Below are positions 1-11,023 of a DNA stretch of 64,000 bases, piece after piece. The translations under genes were made by a program, and so were the position numbers. The notes under the pieces are model-generated. The model ran no database searches, was not told where the DNA came from, and worked only from the letters and a program-made list of their open reading frames with translations. The DNA lies in the NCBI GenBank assembly GCA_022539475.1, contig VCMS01000089.1:124001-188000 (forward strand), in the 5' to 3' direction. Source of the DNA: Gracilaria domingensis (taxonomy: Eukaryota > Rhodophyta > Florideophyceae > Gracilariales > Gracilariaceae). Position 1 is the first letter of the stretch. Each line of letters opens with the position of its first letter.

Positions 1-902
1 TGTCGAAAGTTGGGACTCTGTTTCCGATGTCGACAACCTGGACACATGGCACGCGATAAACAGTGCCCAAAAAACTCCCAGAGGAACTGCCTCCAGGGTC
101 ATCTGAAGAACCCACGTCAGTTCCACCGGACCACCATTGCACCCCACTGAATTCCATCGAAACGCAACCATTGGCTAAGCCAGCAAACCCCGTACCCATT
201 GAATCTGCAGATAAACATCGTACCCAAGAAAAAATATTGAGCAATGGAAGACATAAACTTCTTACCTCACGCTTAGCGTCACCATTTGAAACCCCCTCTG
301 GTGGACTACTCCTTGCATATGTATTTATCAATGGCAGAAAATGTACGGCTCTGTTCGATAACGGTTCCGAAATCAGTTATTTGTCCAAAGCCATCTGCAA
401 AAGCATGAAGATCCCAACCATTGACACTAGTTATGAAGCCGAAATGGCCAACGGTTCCATTACTGTGCTCCAGGAAACCCGAGAAGATGGAGTAGATATC
501 CAGATTGAAGAACTACGAGAAAAGAGACGCTTTGCAATATGTGCATTATACGGATATGACGTCATTTTAGGAAAAGACTGGCTATACGAATATAACCCCT
601 ATATCAACCACCGAACCAATGAAATATCTTTTGTTCACAATTCCAGAACCATTTTCATCAAAGCAAACATTAAGAAGAACGAGAAGTTAATTTCTGTGAA
701 CACAATCAAGAAGTCAATACGAAGGAAGCTACCTGTATTTGTTGTAGCACTTCGGCCTTCAAAAGAAGAAACTTATGAACCAGCGAATGATCATAAACTC
801 AAAGAACTACTTGAAGAATACAAGGACCTATTTTCAGAGAAATTACCAAAAGGATTACACCCCTCACCGAGAACAAGATTTTCATATCGAGTTATCCCCT
901 GA
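1..902 (+). other. Gag zinc knuckle and protease region of the chromovirus
   Basis: The first 62 bases encode a CCHC-like knuckle (CFRCRQPGH, with a final Cys six residues after the His). The following region contains a retropepsin-type motif, CTALFDNGS, at about 340-370, where the usual D-S/T-G is D-N-G. This motif is followed by a hydrophobic segment ending in ILGKDWL, typical of the Ty3 protease C-terminus. The role would be polyprotein cleavage in the virus-like particle. Confidence 0.8.
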
Positions 903-2922
903 AGCAACACCTCAGAAGAAAGGCGTATATCGAATGTCAGATAAAGAGTTGAAAGAGCTAAAGAAGCAACTCCATGAACTTTTGGAACAAGGTTTTATTC
1001 GACCTAGTTCAAGCCCTTGGGGTGCCCCTGTTCTTTTCGCAGCGAAGAAGGATGGGAGCCTAAGACTTTGCATTGATTCCCGAGCCCTCAATAAGTTGAC
1101 CATCAAAAATAGTTACCCTATTCCAAGGATTGATGATATTTTTGACCAACTCCGTGGCGCAAAAGTATTTTCAAAAATCGATTTAAGGTGGGGTTACCAC
1201 CAAATTCGACTCTCTGATACCTCCATTCCACTGACCGCTTTCAGAACTAGATATGGTCATTTTGAGTTTCTTGTCCTACCTTTCGGCCTCACCAACGCAC
1301 CCGCAAGCTTCATGAGCTTAATGAACAATGTACTGAAGGATCATTTGGATAAATTTGTCCTGGTATATCTCGACGACATTCTTATTTACAGCAAAACTGT
1401 AGAGGAGCATATAGAACACATGAGAAAAGTATTCGACCAACTTCGTGCACACAAGCTGTATGGGAAGCTTTCAGAGTGTGAATTTCTAAAGAAGGAGGTT
1501 GAATACCTCGGACATGTGGTTACACCCGAAGGAATATCAGTAGAGAAACAAAAAGTGAAAGCCATCACAAATTGGGAAACACCGAAGAATAAGACCGATG
1601 TTCAAGCTTTTCTTGGACTTGTTAATTACTACCGACGATTTATTAAGAACTGCTCCGAAATATCAAAACCACTAACCGCTCTGTGTGGAAATAACCCATT
1701 CAAGTGGGGAGGGGATCAAGAAAACGCCTTCAAAAATCTGAAAGATGCAGTTTCAAGTACACCAGTGCTCCGTCATTTTGACCCAAAACTGCCTATCATC
1801 GTAACCACTGACGCATCTCAGTATGCTCTAGGAGCAGTATTGCAACAAGTAGAAAACGGTATTGCCCGACCTGTTGCATTTCATTCAAGAACCTTGAATC
1901 CAGCCGAGCAACGCTACGCCGCCCACGAGCGAGAACTTCTTGCAGTCGTAGACACGTTAAGAGTTTGGAGAGTCTACTTACATGGACAACGCTTCAAAGT
2001 GCGTACAGATCATTTTCCACTGAAGTATCTGCAAACACAGCCAAATCTTTCCCAACGTCAAGTAAGATGGCTCGAAAGGATCGTTGAGTTTGATTTCACT
2101 TTCGAACCAATCAAAGGAAAATCCAACATAGTTGCAGATGCTCTCTCAAGATATCCTAAGCATGTTGAAGATCCGCTGGCTAGTAACCTCTCTCTATTAG
2201 ATGAAGCAGTCTCCAGAACCAACCCGTTGAACTCTTTATCTCTTATTTGTGAAATATCCAAGAAGGATATGCGCGCATTCACTGATGGATATAAGAAGGA
2301 CAACGAATTTTCAGCTGCTTACCTGAATCCGGAACTTCCCTTTGAACGAAAAGGAAATCTTCTCTACTACAAGAATAAGTTATGTATACCGAGTGGGGAA
2401 ATCAGAACTAAGATTTTATTCGAGAATCATGATCTCCCTTCATCAGGACATATGGCATTTAAGAAGACATTAAGAAGAATTTGGAAATCTTACTTTTGGA
2501 AGAACCTGAGAAAGGACGTGCACACCTACAAGAAGACATGCCAGAAGTGTCAGGAGACGAAGCCAATTACCAAGAAGCCGCATGGATACCTCCAGCCATT
2601 AGAACCCCCATTGAAGAAGTGGTCTCAGATCACAATGGATTTCATTACTCCACTTCCACGAACTAAGTCTGGAAACAGTGCCATATATGTAGTAGTCGAT
2701 CGCCTTTCGAAACTTATACGCATCATTCCCACAACCAAGAATGTCACTGCTGTAGAAACAGCCAAGTTATATCTGGAGAATATTTATCGTCATCATGGAC
2801 TTTCTGATTCCATAGTATCCGATAGAGATTCAATATTTATGAGTAAGTTCTGGAAGGAAGTATTTCGATCACTTGGCACAAAATTAAAGCCATCATCAGC
2901 ATATCACCCACAGACAGATTGA
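775..2922 (+). other. Chromovirus reverse transcriptase, RNase H and integrase N-terminal region
   Basis: The RT palm is recognised by [31 protein letters not shown] and the catalytic YLDDILIYS. The RNase H segment follows with [21 protein letters not shown] and [10 protein letters not shown]. Then comes the integrase zinc-binding region (H-x4-H ... CQKC) and the catalytic core start [15 protein letters not shown]. The order RT-RH-IN is that of Ty3/gypsy. The neighbouring protease and chromodomain regions belong to the same element. Confidence 0.93.
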
Positions 2923-2934
2923 CAAACCGAAGTA

Positions 2935-3708
2935 ATGAATAAGAAGATTGAAGGGATGATCAGATGTTTTGTCAACCACAGGCAGAATAATTGGGATGAA
3001 CACCTCATTCAATTCGAAGTTGCTTATAATTCTTCAGTCAATTCTACCACGTCATTTACCCCATTCTTTCTCACATACGGAGAGGAACCACGTGTTTTAC
3101 CAATGGATGCAATCACTTCCCAGAATCAAGCCGCCTCTGAGTTTCTGACAAGTATTTCAGATGCTGTCAAGCTTGCTAGGAGCCAAATCAGCAAGATAAG
3201 CAAGTACTCAGAAAGCTACTATAATCGGAAACGAATGCCTTGCGACTTAAAAGTTGGTGACTACGTCATGCTATCGACAAAGAATCTCAAGATGGACGAA
3301 ACAGGTCCACGGAACAAACTCGGAATCAAGTACTGTGGTCCATTCAGAATCACGGAACAAGTAAGCCCAGTAACCTTTCGACTTGATATAGGGACTGTCA
3401 TGAAGCAGAGAAAAATACATGACGTGTTTCATTGCCAACTACTCAGAAGATACCATGAAGACAATACCTTCAGAAGACCCCAGCCCAAGCCAACAGTCAT
3501 CCAATTATCTGATGCAACAGAAGAATATGATGTGGAAGCAATTCTTAATCATCGAAAACGGAAACGCAAGTCAGAATACCTTGTCAAATGGCTTGGTTAT
3601 CCCGATCACGAAAATATGTGGCTCCCTGAATCCGAACTCAAAAACAGTTTTGACCTCCTCGAGCAGTTAAAAGAAGCCACAACCTCTGAACATCTCTGGG
3701 CCCAGTAA
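2935..3708 (+). other. Chromovirus integrase C-terminal region with chromodomain
   Basis: This is the integrase core C-terminal half, with motifs such as VAYNSSVNSTTSFTPF and the GPFRI/HDVFH SH3-like module. It is followed by a clear chromodomain at the end of the protein: YDVEAILNHR, then YLVKWLGYP and MWLPESEL. Chromodomains in this position are known in chromoviruses to bind histone marks and steer integration into heterochromatin. That fits the repeat-rich surroundings, although the targeting here is inferred. Confidence 0.9.
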
Positions 3709-3724
3709 CCACCCATCACCAACA

Positions 3725-4237
3725 ATGACGAACAACGGACAGCCGAACATCGCGAACAATCTGCAACTCGACAACGCCAGTCAGTTCTACAGTCGTATAG
3801 TTCTTGGGGGACCAAGGATGCTTACCTGGTTTGATGGTATTACCGATGAACTTTACGAGAGATTTCGTCTTGCATGGGCCTCATGTCATATTTGCTTTGC
3901 CTTTCTGCAAGTTCGAGGACCATTTCTAACCCCAGAGAATGCGATCATGCTAAGAAAGCTATTCAAGGCTTATGAAGATTGCACACTTGAAGATATTCAT
4001 GAAGAGTTCGTTCTATTCCTATTTTCTTACCTGGTATCTCAGTTTGGTCACCTCTCGCCGGACCCCGGAGATACATTCTTGAATACAATTGAAAGTGCTA
4101 TTCTACACATCGAGGAATTTGGAGATAATACTGATCTTTCCATAACGTTTGAACCGCGTTCCGATATGGTTCTCTTCCCTAACCCTCCAGGACAGTTTGA
4201 AAATCATCCTATTCCGAATGGTACGCCCAACAACTAA
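3725..4237 (+). CDS. Extra ORF between integrase and 3' LTR of the chromovirus, unknown function
   Basis: An uninterrupted 170-codon frame begins with ATG 17 bp after the integrase-chromodomain frame ends and stops 35 bp before the 3' LTR. The product has an Asn/Gln-rich N-terminus, a helical and largely hydrophobic middle (about residues 45-115, with several aromatic residues and the acidic stretch TLEDIHEEFVLFLF), and a Pro/Asn-rich tail. I see no signal peptide, convincing transmembrane pair, fusion peptide or zinc motif, so an envelope protein is not supported although the position is where env would be. I do not recognise the family. Because the frame is open right up to the polypurine tract, it probably belongs to the element and is not a captured host fragment, but this is inference. 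Confidence 0.6.
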   Translation: MTNNGQPNIANNLQLDNASQFYSRIVLGGPRMLTWFDGITDELYERFRLAWASCHICFAFLQVRGPFLTPENAIMLRKLFKAYEDCTLEDIHEEFVLFLFSYLVSQFGHLSPDPGDTFLNTIESAILHIEEFGDNTDLSITFEPRSDMVLFPNPPGQFENHPIPNGTPNN

Positions 4238-4272
4238 CGAGCCGGGACGACTCTCCTTAATGGGGGAAGTGA

Positions 4273-4789
4273 TGTTAGGATTTCGTTAATTCTGGTCATG
4301 TTTTTATTTGAATTTGTTATATTGCTACACTTTTAGTTAGTCATTTAATGTTTTGATGCTTTCTTTGAATTCCCCGTGATCTAGCGATCCGATTTGATAC
4401 CCTAATGATCCTCAGAGTCTTTGTTTGACATTAGTTGTCATAATGTTACCAAGACATGTCACGTGTGATGTCTGCCTCGTCAGTTGACGTCATGACTGAC
4501 TTCATAGTTCCGGTGCCTTGCTGGAACTTCTACAAATGGACACGTTGCAGGAACTTCTAGAAGCTTCTAGACGACTCCACTGTCGATTTCTACGCACAGT
4601 TTCTACACTAATTCCGACGCAAGGGCCAGTACTCATAGACACATTAGTTTGAGGGATATTCTAGAAATCTGCGTTAGCGACCTTATTTTCGAAGGTCCGA
4701 TTCTCCATATAAACCCTGGTCGACTGCCCGAACTCTCCTCGGCAGTCACCATCGTTCACGTTCTCAACCTCGGACCCTGTGTTCTAACA
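4273..4789 (+). repeat. 3' LTR of the chromovirus
   Basis: The LTR starts TGTTAGGA directly after a purine-rich tract (AATGGGGGAAGTGA) and ends TTCTAACA, giving a short terminal inverted repeat with TG...CA ends. It is 517 bp long and carries a TATA box (TATAAA at 4708-4713), a CRE-like palindrome TGACGTCA (4485-4492) and several GAA/TTC modules described separately. The matching 5' LTR and target duplication are outside the window. Confidence 0.85.
4523..4713 (+). promoter_or_regulatory. LTR promoter region: heat-shock-element-like modules and TATA box
   Basis: Positions 4551-4571 hold alternating GAA and TTC units at 5-bp spacing (GAAC-TTCTA-GAAGC-TTCTAGA). This matches the nGAAn array bound by heat-shock factor in eukaryotes. 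A shorter GGAACTTC lies at 4523-4530 and a two-unit TTCTAGAA at 4659-4666. TATAAA follows at 4708-4713, about 140 bp downstream of the main array. Stress-inducible LTRs with such arrays are known in plant retroelements. Function here is inferred from motif match and position only. Confidence 0.55.
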
Positions 4790-4848
4790 GAAACAAATCT
4801 GAAAGAAACAACATGTGATAGTACAGGGGGGAAGGGTGGGAAAAGAAA

Positions 4849-5066
4849 GGGACATAAGAGAAAGAGTGGGTCCGGTAGAGTGCTAACGGCAGCTTATGCT
4901 GTAATAAAGACCGAATGTTTAGATCTTGGACGCAAGGATCGCCCACAGTTCTCTGCCTCTACGCGAGACAGTGTCTCCGAGAAAGACAGTCGCCCTTATT
5001 CTTCCAATCGCTGCTGCGTGATCGCGACGTGTTTTCTCTGATACGCTCACCTGCAGCAGCGACAAG
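4849..5066 (+). repeat. Left direct repeat of the DIRS-like element
   Basis: This stretch matches 8515-8735 in the same orientation at roughly 88% identity by eye. Shared blocks include AGTTCTCTGCCTCTACG and GAGACAGTGTCTCCGAGA. Direct terminal repeats suggest a PAT/Ngaro-like split-repeat layout, not the inverted ends of DIRS-1 itself. Confidence 0.7.
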
Positions 5067-8000
5067 CTGTTCTGCTCTGTTCGGTGTTCTTTTATTGTAT
5101 CTCTTCGTACTTGTATAGTCCTGACAGAGGTCATGAAGTACCTTTGAAGAAACGAAGAGAAGCGAAACCAAGTGAAAGGGGATAAGTAGGCGGAGGGCGC
5201 TGCGACAAGGTGGGGAGAAGATGCGCAAAGAACCATCCCAAAGCCGCTGGTAGAGTTATAGAGCTGTCAGCGTAGACTCCGAATATAGAGTTAGAGCTCC
5301 AATCCAAACGATGCATAATGAACTCGGGCGTGAAACTCGACAAGAGAAGTTCGTTGAATGACCTAATTCGGGGGCTGTGACAGCTGTACAAACAGCCGTT
5401 TGAAGTTTACACAGAAGCCAACTTCAGGGCTTTCTCGACTGCGTCTTGCAGATTGATTGTAGCTTCATTAGCGTTGAAAAATAAGCTGCCATTTTGCAGA
5501 AATTTCCATTTTTGCAACACAGCAAAGCGCGTTTCATCATCTTTTCATTGGGGGCTACGTCGGTATCTGAGAACGATCGGGAGGTCGTTCACCGTTTCTC
5601 CGCTTTCGAACTTGTTGCTCGATGCGATCTGTTGCAAAAGAAAGGTCATTGCGCTCGATGGAGGCCATGCTCGCGCACCGAAGGTGGAAGAAAACACTGA
5701 CAAGTGTAGCCGCGCAGCATCTCACCTTATGAAGACGATTGACAGCCTTCATGAACGACCCTACGCATAATTTCGGCTGCACAGCCAATGCGAACGAGTT
5801 GGTCAGAGCGATCCGAAGCGTGCTCAGGACCGCATGTAGCTTGCAAATCCTTGACCGAGGTCGTCTGCGTATGAAATGGTTTGCCATGGTGTTCGTGAAA
5901 CTTCGAAACTGCGGACAGATATTGTAACAGGGTTGTAGCGGATATCTTCTCCTCTTCGAATAAGAATCCAATGAAGGCCGCGAAGGGTCAACCATCGTCC
6001 ACCAAAGCTTGAATTCGTTCCTGGTCGCAGAAAATAAACCATTTTTTCAATTGAACCGAGCGGTTAATCCAACTTCTCTCGAAATAGCCGATCTCGGATA
6101 TAAAGGCAGCGGCCGCAGCAACTCCGTTCGTTCTGCTCTGCATTGCTGGGCTTTCTGGCAGTGCTCGGGGAACGCCCGACTGATATTGGGCTACCAGCGT
6201 GCGCGATCCTTACTGCCAGTGATAGATTCGTGTCTGTTTTTTGCTCGCCATAACCCCCGACTTGCCGACAAAGATCCATTGCCAGCTGACAGTTTCGGTC
6301 TCAGTGTGTCACCGTACGCGGGGTCGGACGCATTGCTGTGCATCTCCAGCTGTGGACTGGGAGGCTACAACGGCCGTCCGATTTCCTGCATGAATGACCG
6401 CCAGTGTCGCAGATCGCGCAAAGCCTGGCGCAAAAGGCGCACTCTGTCATTGCGAGGAACTTCCTTGTGTCGCAAAGCTGCGATCTAGTGGTACAGAGAT
6501 CGAGTGTAGAAAAGTGCCAATGGATGAGCTAACCCCAAAGACATGCACACCCCACAAAATTGTATCAGTAAGTTCAGCGGAGCTGCGCGCTGATGAAAGC
6601 ACCAGTTAGGAAAGAGAGTCTTGGCGATGCTGTGAACCCGCGCGATCTTTTGAGATACGAAGGTCACTTTTTTTCTGGTTGTATCGATATGAAAACCTAG
6701 ATGATCGATTCGTTGGGAGCCCGTCTATTTACCCTTGTCCCGGTGTCTCGTGATACCCAACTTGATCAGCAGGGCGTTCTGCTTTGCCGTCGCCTTCTGA
6801 CAGTGCCGTTTGGTGGCAACAGTCTCGAATAGGGGGATGGTGTGACCAGTAAGTCGTCAATGTATGGTAAAAGTCAGTATCCCAGCGTCTCACGAATGTA
6901 ACGTACTAACGGCTTGAGAAGCTTCGTGAACCAGAGAGCTCAACGTTCCCACCCGAACGTTCAAGCAACACACCGGAAGTACCGTCCTCCGTAATGAGAC
7001 AGAATGTAGTCCCGAATTCGAAGGTGCAGATAAAAGGCTCTGTAACCTAATTTGATATCCAAGGACAGGAGGAAATCTTGGCGCTGCAAGTCAAGGGCGA
7101 AAGAATAAATCGTCTCTATCTTCACGATTTCTTTGTCCCAGTGCGTCGACTGTTGATTAAAATTCGCAAAAAATTGCTCTTTCAACACTGCTGCACAGTC
7201 CGGTCTCCACACGTTAAAGGCTGACGAAATCATTTTGCCTTCTTTAATCCTATCCATTGCATACTAATTCGTCACTTCTTGATAGATATGCTCTTCTAGA
7301 CCTTGACGTAGGTCTTGCTGCGCGTTATCGCGATCTACTGGAGATTGACAAATCGGAGGCAACAACGCGCCATCTGCGAAAAGAATGATCGGCCGCTCAT
7401 AAATTTCATATCTGACAGCACGTGCCACGTAAGAAGACGCTCCGAGCAACCGCACCCATACGTGCGATTTTCTGGAAGTCTTCTTCCAGAAAGGGCAGAT
7501 TCCCAAACAATCACCCCATGCAGCATCCATTGTGATTACTGTTTGGCTGCGATGCGGTCCTTCGACATGCTCTTGCATTTAGATGCTTCTTGACCTAACA
7601 TCATTTTTGCTTTTCCTTTGGCAGCTTCGATTTCCAAGCGAGAAAACAAGGACTCCCGGAAGGTCCTGTGAGTTTCAGAGAAAACTGTATCATGGCTCTG
7701 TTTGACGAGATAGGAAATCGTCCTGGAAAGTTCCGGTCCTTTCTCAGTGATATCTCTAGAGTACTGGCCGCCCACAGTGAGTACTTCTAAGCACGCTTCG
7801 CCGGCCTTCTTAACCGTAGCCAACATCCTGGCCATCTGTTCTGGCTCTTTAGTATCCATAGCGATAGTATACAAAGGGAGGAGAACTTCCATTCACGTTC
7901 CTGCGGAGTTGATGTATTCCCATTCTTTTGCGAAACGGCGATCGCGGTTTCTCAGCTCGGTCAAGAAAGCGTTCTGCTGGGGCTCGAAGAATTCCATGTG

Positions 8001-8514
8001 GTCCACGGAAATGTGCGTTTCTCGGTCGAACAGAGTGATTTTTCCCATCATCTCTGAGTTCCCCAGCGAAAACTGTTGCAATCAAAAAAAAAGGGAACTT
8101 CATACGATTTTAAATTCTTGCTCTGTCAATTTTCATTTGGTGACGTTTTGCGTCATTATGTCTTCATTGCTTCCAAACCCAGCGAAATGCTATTGAAATT
8201 AAGTTTCTAAAAACTTTAATCCCTTGAAAGTGCGTTGAATATCTAAGAAAAACTGCTTAGATACAAAAAATTAAATGATTACTCCATGACAGAAAGTATT
8301 TTTAGGGTTCTGCACTTCGAGGCAGATATCGCGATAGTCGCTGCGAGTAGCTTCAGCCTCCTTGCAGAGCACCAGAAAGGTTGCCATCTCTGTGGGCCAA
8401 GCCAGATTTTGACGTGCTTTATCTGCCATTTCAACGCTGTGTTCGGGTAGCAATGAAGGTGTCACAGATTCGAATGAAGGTAAGTTTCCTAGTAACAATT
8501 ATGTTAAAAAAACG

Positions 8515-8735
8515 AACATAAGAGAGAGAGCGGATCTGGTATAGTGCTAATGGCAGCGTATGCGGTAATAAAGACCGAGGGTGTAGATCTGATTCTTGGA
8601 CGCAAGTTTCGCCCGCAGTTCTCTGCCTCTACGTGAGACAGTGTCTCCGAGAGAGACAGTCGCCGGTATTCCTCCAATCGGCACTGTGTGATCGCGACGT
8701 GCTTTCTCTGATACGCTCGTCTGGAGCAGCGGATC
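8515..8735 (+). repeat. Right direct repeat of the DIRS-like element
   Basis: This is the partner of 4849-5066, lying at the 5' side of the minus-strand element. It differs from the left copy by many substitutions and a small indel near the block AGATCTGATTCTTGGACG, consistent with a long-dead element. Confidence 0.7.
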
Positions 8736-10618
8736 GGAAGAAGATAATGAAAGTTTTGACCTTCAACCAGTACTAAGAAAGCCACTGATACGTTCCGTAC
8801 ATACTGATGAAGGAACAGAATGCGCCAGTTGCAATGAACTTGGAAACCAACAGGCCGATTTCTCGCACTCAAGTGTTTGAATCTTGCCATTTATAGCGCG
8901 AAAAAGCCCGTTCTCAGCTTAGCAATCCATTTCAAACCACTAAGGATGAGTTCTTTCTCTGTCCGCTGTGCGAACCGGATTGGAAATCATTGTTAGAACC
9001 CGATGTCATGCAGAGACGCACTTCCTTTCGGCAAAAGATGATTAGGAGAGTTTTACGACGTACGGAAAACCTTCAGAACAACGCGAGATGGAGTCTAATT
9101 GTGGCTTTCGTGATGTATGCGATCGAACGCTTGATCCTATCTGTCAAACGAACGATAAAAGCTATTATTTCTCCAAACTGAACATTATTGCTACTGTTCG
9201 ATCATCACAACAACTCTATTTTGTCACAGCTTTAGATCAAAAGCTCAACGTCGAAAGATCCTGGGCATGTGACATGCATCAAAATTACTCTTAATTTTCC
9301 GTCTGCGTCTTTCATGCGATCATAATTCGTCACTGTCGAAGATGAAAGTTTGAGGCGTGAAAGAAGATGAGCAATTAACAACTGCAGTAGAACGAATTGT
9401 CGAGCAATTCCATTACCAGCTGACAGAGATTGTGATGTTTATTAGAAGTATGAGACGCTTACAATTGATTCCTTCTATCGCGGATGCCAATATCTGTTGA
9501 GTTTCTAAGGGACAAGCAAATGTGCTTCTCCCATATTTGGCTCCCTCTTTTGCCCAGGAAAAACAAAGGCGTTTCAATATTCAATGTCTCAAGGAGCTTC
9601 CAGGATTTTCCTCTTTCAGGTGTCGGGCGATATGTATAGCAGTTGCGAGAGTGCATTCTTGCATATTTCATCCAGTGTTGCAGTCAAACAACAAGTCTAT
9701 TCTATTCACATTTGAAATCTACCAGCATTAAGTGAAGCTTGTTAACGACTTTAAATTAATTCAGAGGAGCAAAAAACCCTTTTGAAGCATATTGTCCCGT
9801 TGTTAGCACTATATCGGATATTCATGAAGAATAGGGCGTTTTTGAGGAGAGAGAAGTCTTTTTCTATAACGGAGCTAGAGCTGTAACTGATGTTAGCCAG
9901 GCGACGCTTCAAAATTACAGAAAAAACAATGATGTATCAATTAGAAAAATGGAGGAGCTTGAACATTTACGAAGCGTATCCCAGCATAACCAGGTCAGTC
10001 TTCGAAGGTAAAAAGATGTCAGTGTTTATCTTCGGCATTAAACTCAAACCATTCTCTTTGATTTAGGGACTTTCTTTGCTTTACGTCTCTGCCGTCTTCG
10101 TTCAGCGAGGCGTTTGGACAGTTAGGTTCAGATATGGTGTGCCCTTTGAGAAATGAAAGCACTCCATGTTAAGACCAAATCAAATCTTGAGAATTGAGTT
10201 TTGCAGTTCGAATCTATACCTGTAATGAGCACGCTGTGTACTTTACGTTTCCGGAAATCCCAGGATCTTTCTCTATATGCTCGGAATGGCATCATCTTAG
10301 CGTGGTTCTGTGCGGTTTTCAGGGTTCCTGAATCGGCTCTGTATGGCTTATTCTTCGCCCACAATTGATCGAATCCGTCAGCGATCAATCTCCGAGACGC
10401 TAACAAATGAAAAAGGTATGTCGCAATACGTTTGTCTACATCGTCTTGCCGTATTTGCTATCGATAATATAGACAAAACAAATGCTCACGAGCTATGCGT
10501 GATCGGCTCGGAATATACCGGTCTAAATGAGACCGCAATAAAAGTGATTTCTTTACGTGATTTAGATGATGACCAATCATGGAGTACTTAGGAGAACGGT
10601 CGTGAAATTCATAAGAAC
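8736..10618. other. Non-genic stretch, unrecognised
   Basis: No long open frame, RNA gene or recognisable domain is seen. A short plus-strand frame at 8990-9294 has some coding look (Arg-rich helix, then CDRTLDPICQTNDKS in another frame) and may be a remnant of a mobile-element protein. Confidence 0.4.
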
Positions 10619-11023
10619 TTGCATGACTATGACGCTTTTATTGAGGTAGTTTTGCCTTCACATGATGATGTGGACATCGAAGAGTATGTTCAGATTTTCT
10701 TTGGTATTCTATACACATGTCACGACAAATTATGGACTGATGACGAGAATAGTGCCACGTCTATTTCCAACTTTCTTCGCTCAATCTTTGAAGGATTCCG
10801 TTGTGGAAATGAATGCCGCTACGTCGATGTATTGGATATTTTAGCTTCTAAGAGGAACGGCATACAAAAATATTTGTCACATATTCATGATCTGTGCTAC
10901 GGAAATGGCGGAGATCAAGGGATACGTGTTGTATTGTCAGAGAGCAGCCATCGTACAGACACTTATTTTATGAGTACTTTGAAGACATCTAAAATGGTCA
11001 ATCTGGAGTTTCAAAGTGGATGA
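10619..11023 (+). pseudogene. Decayed protein-coding remnant, unknown family
   Basis: A 134-codon open frame has a protein-like composition: acidic HDDVDIEEYVQIFFGILY, then LWTDDENS, then FRCGNECRYVDVLDILASKRNG. It is followed by sequence that keeps coding character in shifting frames to about 11,300. No start context, domain or homologue is recognised. Its place between mobile-element fossils, and the continuing interrupted coding look downstream, suggest the remains of a transposon protein and not a host gene. Confidence 0.3.

Larger units (their letters stand above)
1..4789 (+). mobile_element. Ty3/gypsy chromovirus fossil, 5' part outside the window
   Basis: This is the 3' portion of a chromodomain-bearing Ty3/gypsy retroelement. 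Visible in order are a Gag zinc knuckle (1-62), a retropepsin-like protease, reverse transcriptase with RNase H, integrase, a C-terminal chromodomain, an additional ORF, a purine-rich tract just before position 4273, and a 517-bp LTR (4273-4789) that begins TGTTAGGA and ends TTCTAACA. The Pol order PR-RT-RH-IN and the chromodomain place it among chromoviruses. The coding region is still largely readable with only a few apparent breaks, so it looks fairly young, but it is treated as a fossil. The 5' LTR is not in the window, so LTR divergence cannot be used to date it. Confidence 0.95.
4840..8735 (-). mobile_element. DIRS-like tyrosine-recombinase retroelement fossil
   Basis: A decayed retroelement reads on the minus strand. 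Its reverse transcriptase segment (about 6700-7260) shows FLLSLDIKLGYRAFYLH, then HYGGRYFRCVA, and further on a YIDD catalytic box. Downstream (about 5400-6050) lies a segment resembling the N-terminal SAM-like domain of tyrosine recombinases (for example FIGFLFEEEKIS). No DDE integrase is seen. Similar sequences about 220 bp long lie near both ends in the same orientation. RT plus a tyrosine recombinase without integrase is the hallmark of DIRS-type elements. It is heavily broken, with many breaks, and the two end repeats are only about 88% alike by eye, so it is old. The Ty3 element to the left abuts or interrupts its left end. Confidence 0.65.

Noticed and set aside
3725-4237. Envelope gene of an errantivirus-like element
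   Set aside because: The position fits, but there is no signal peptide, fusion peptide, furin-like site or membrane anchor, and the chromodomain places the element among chromoviruses.
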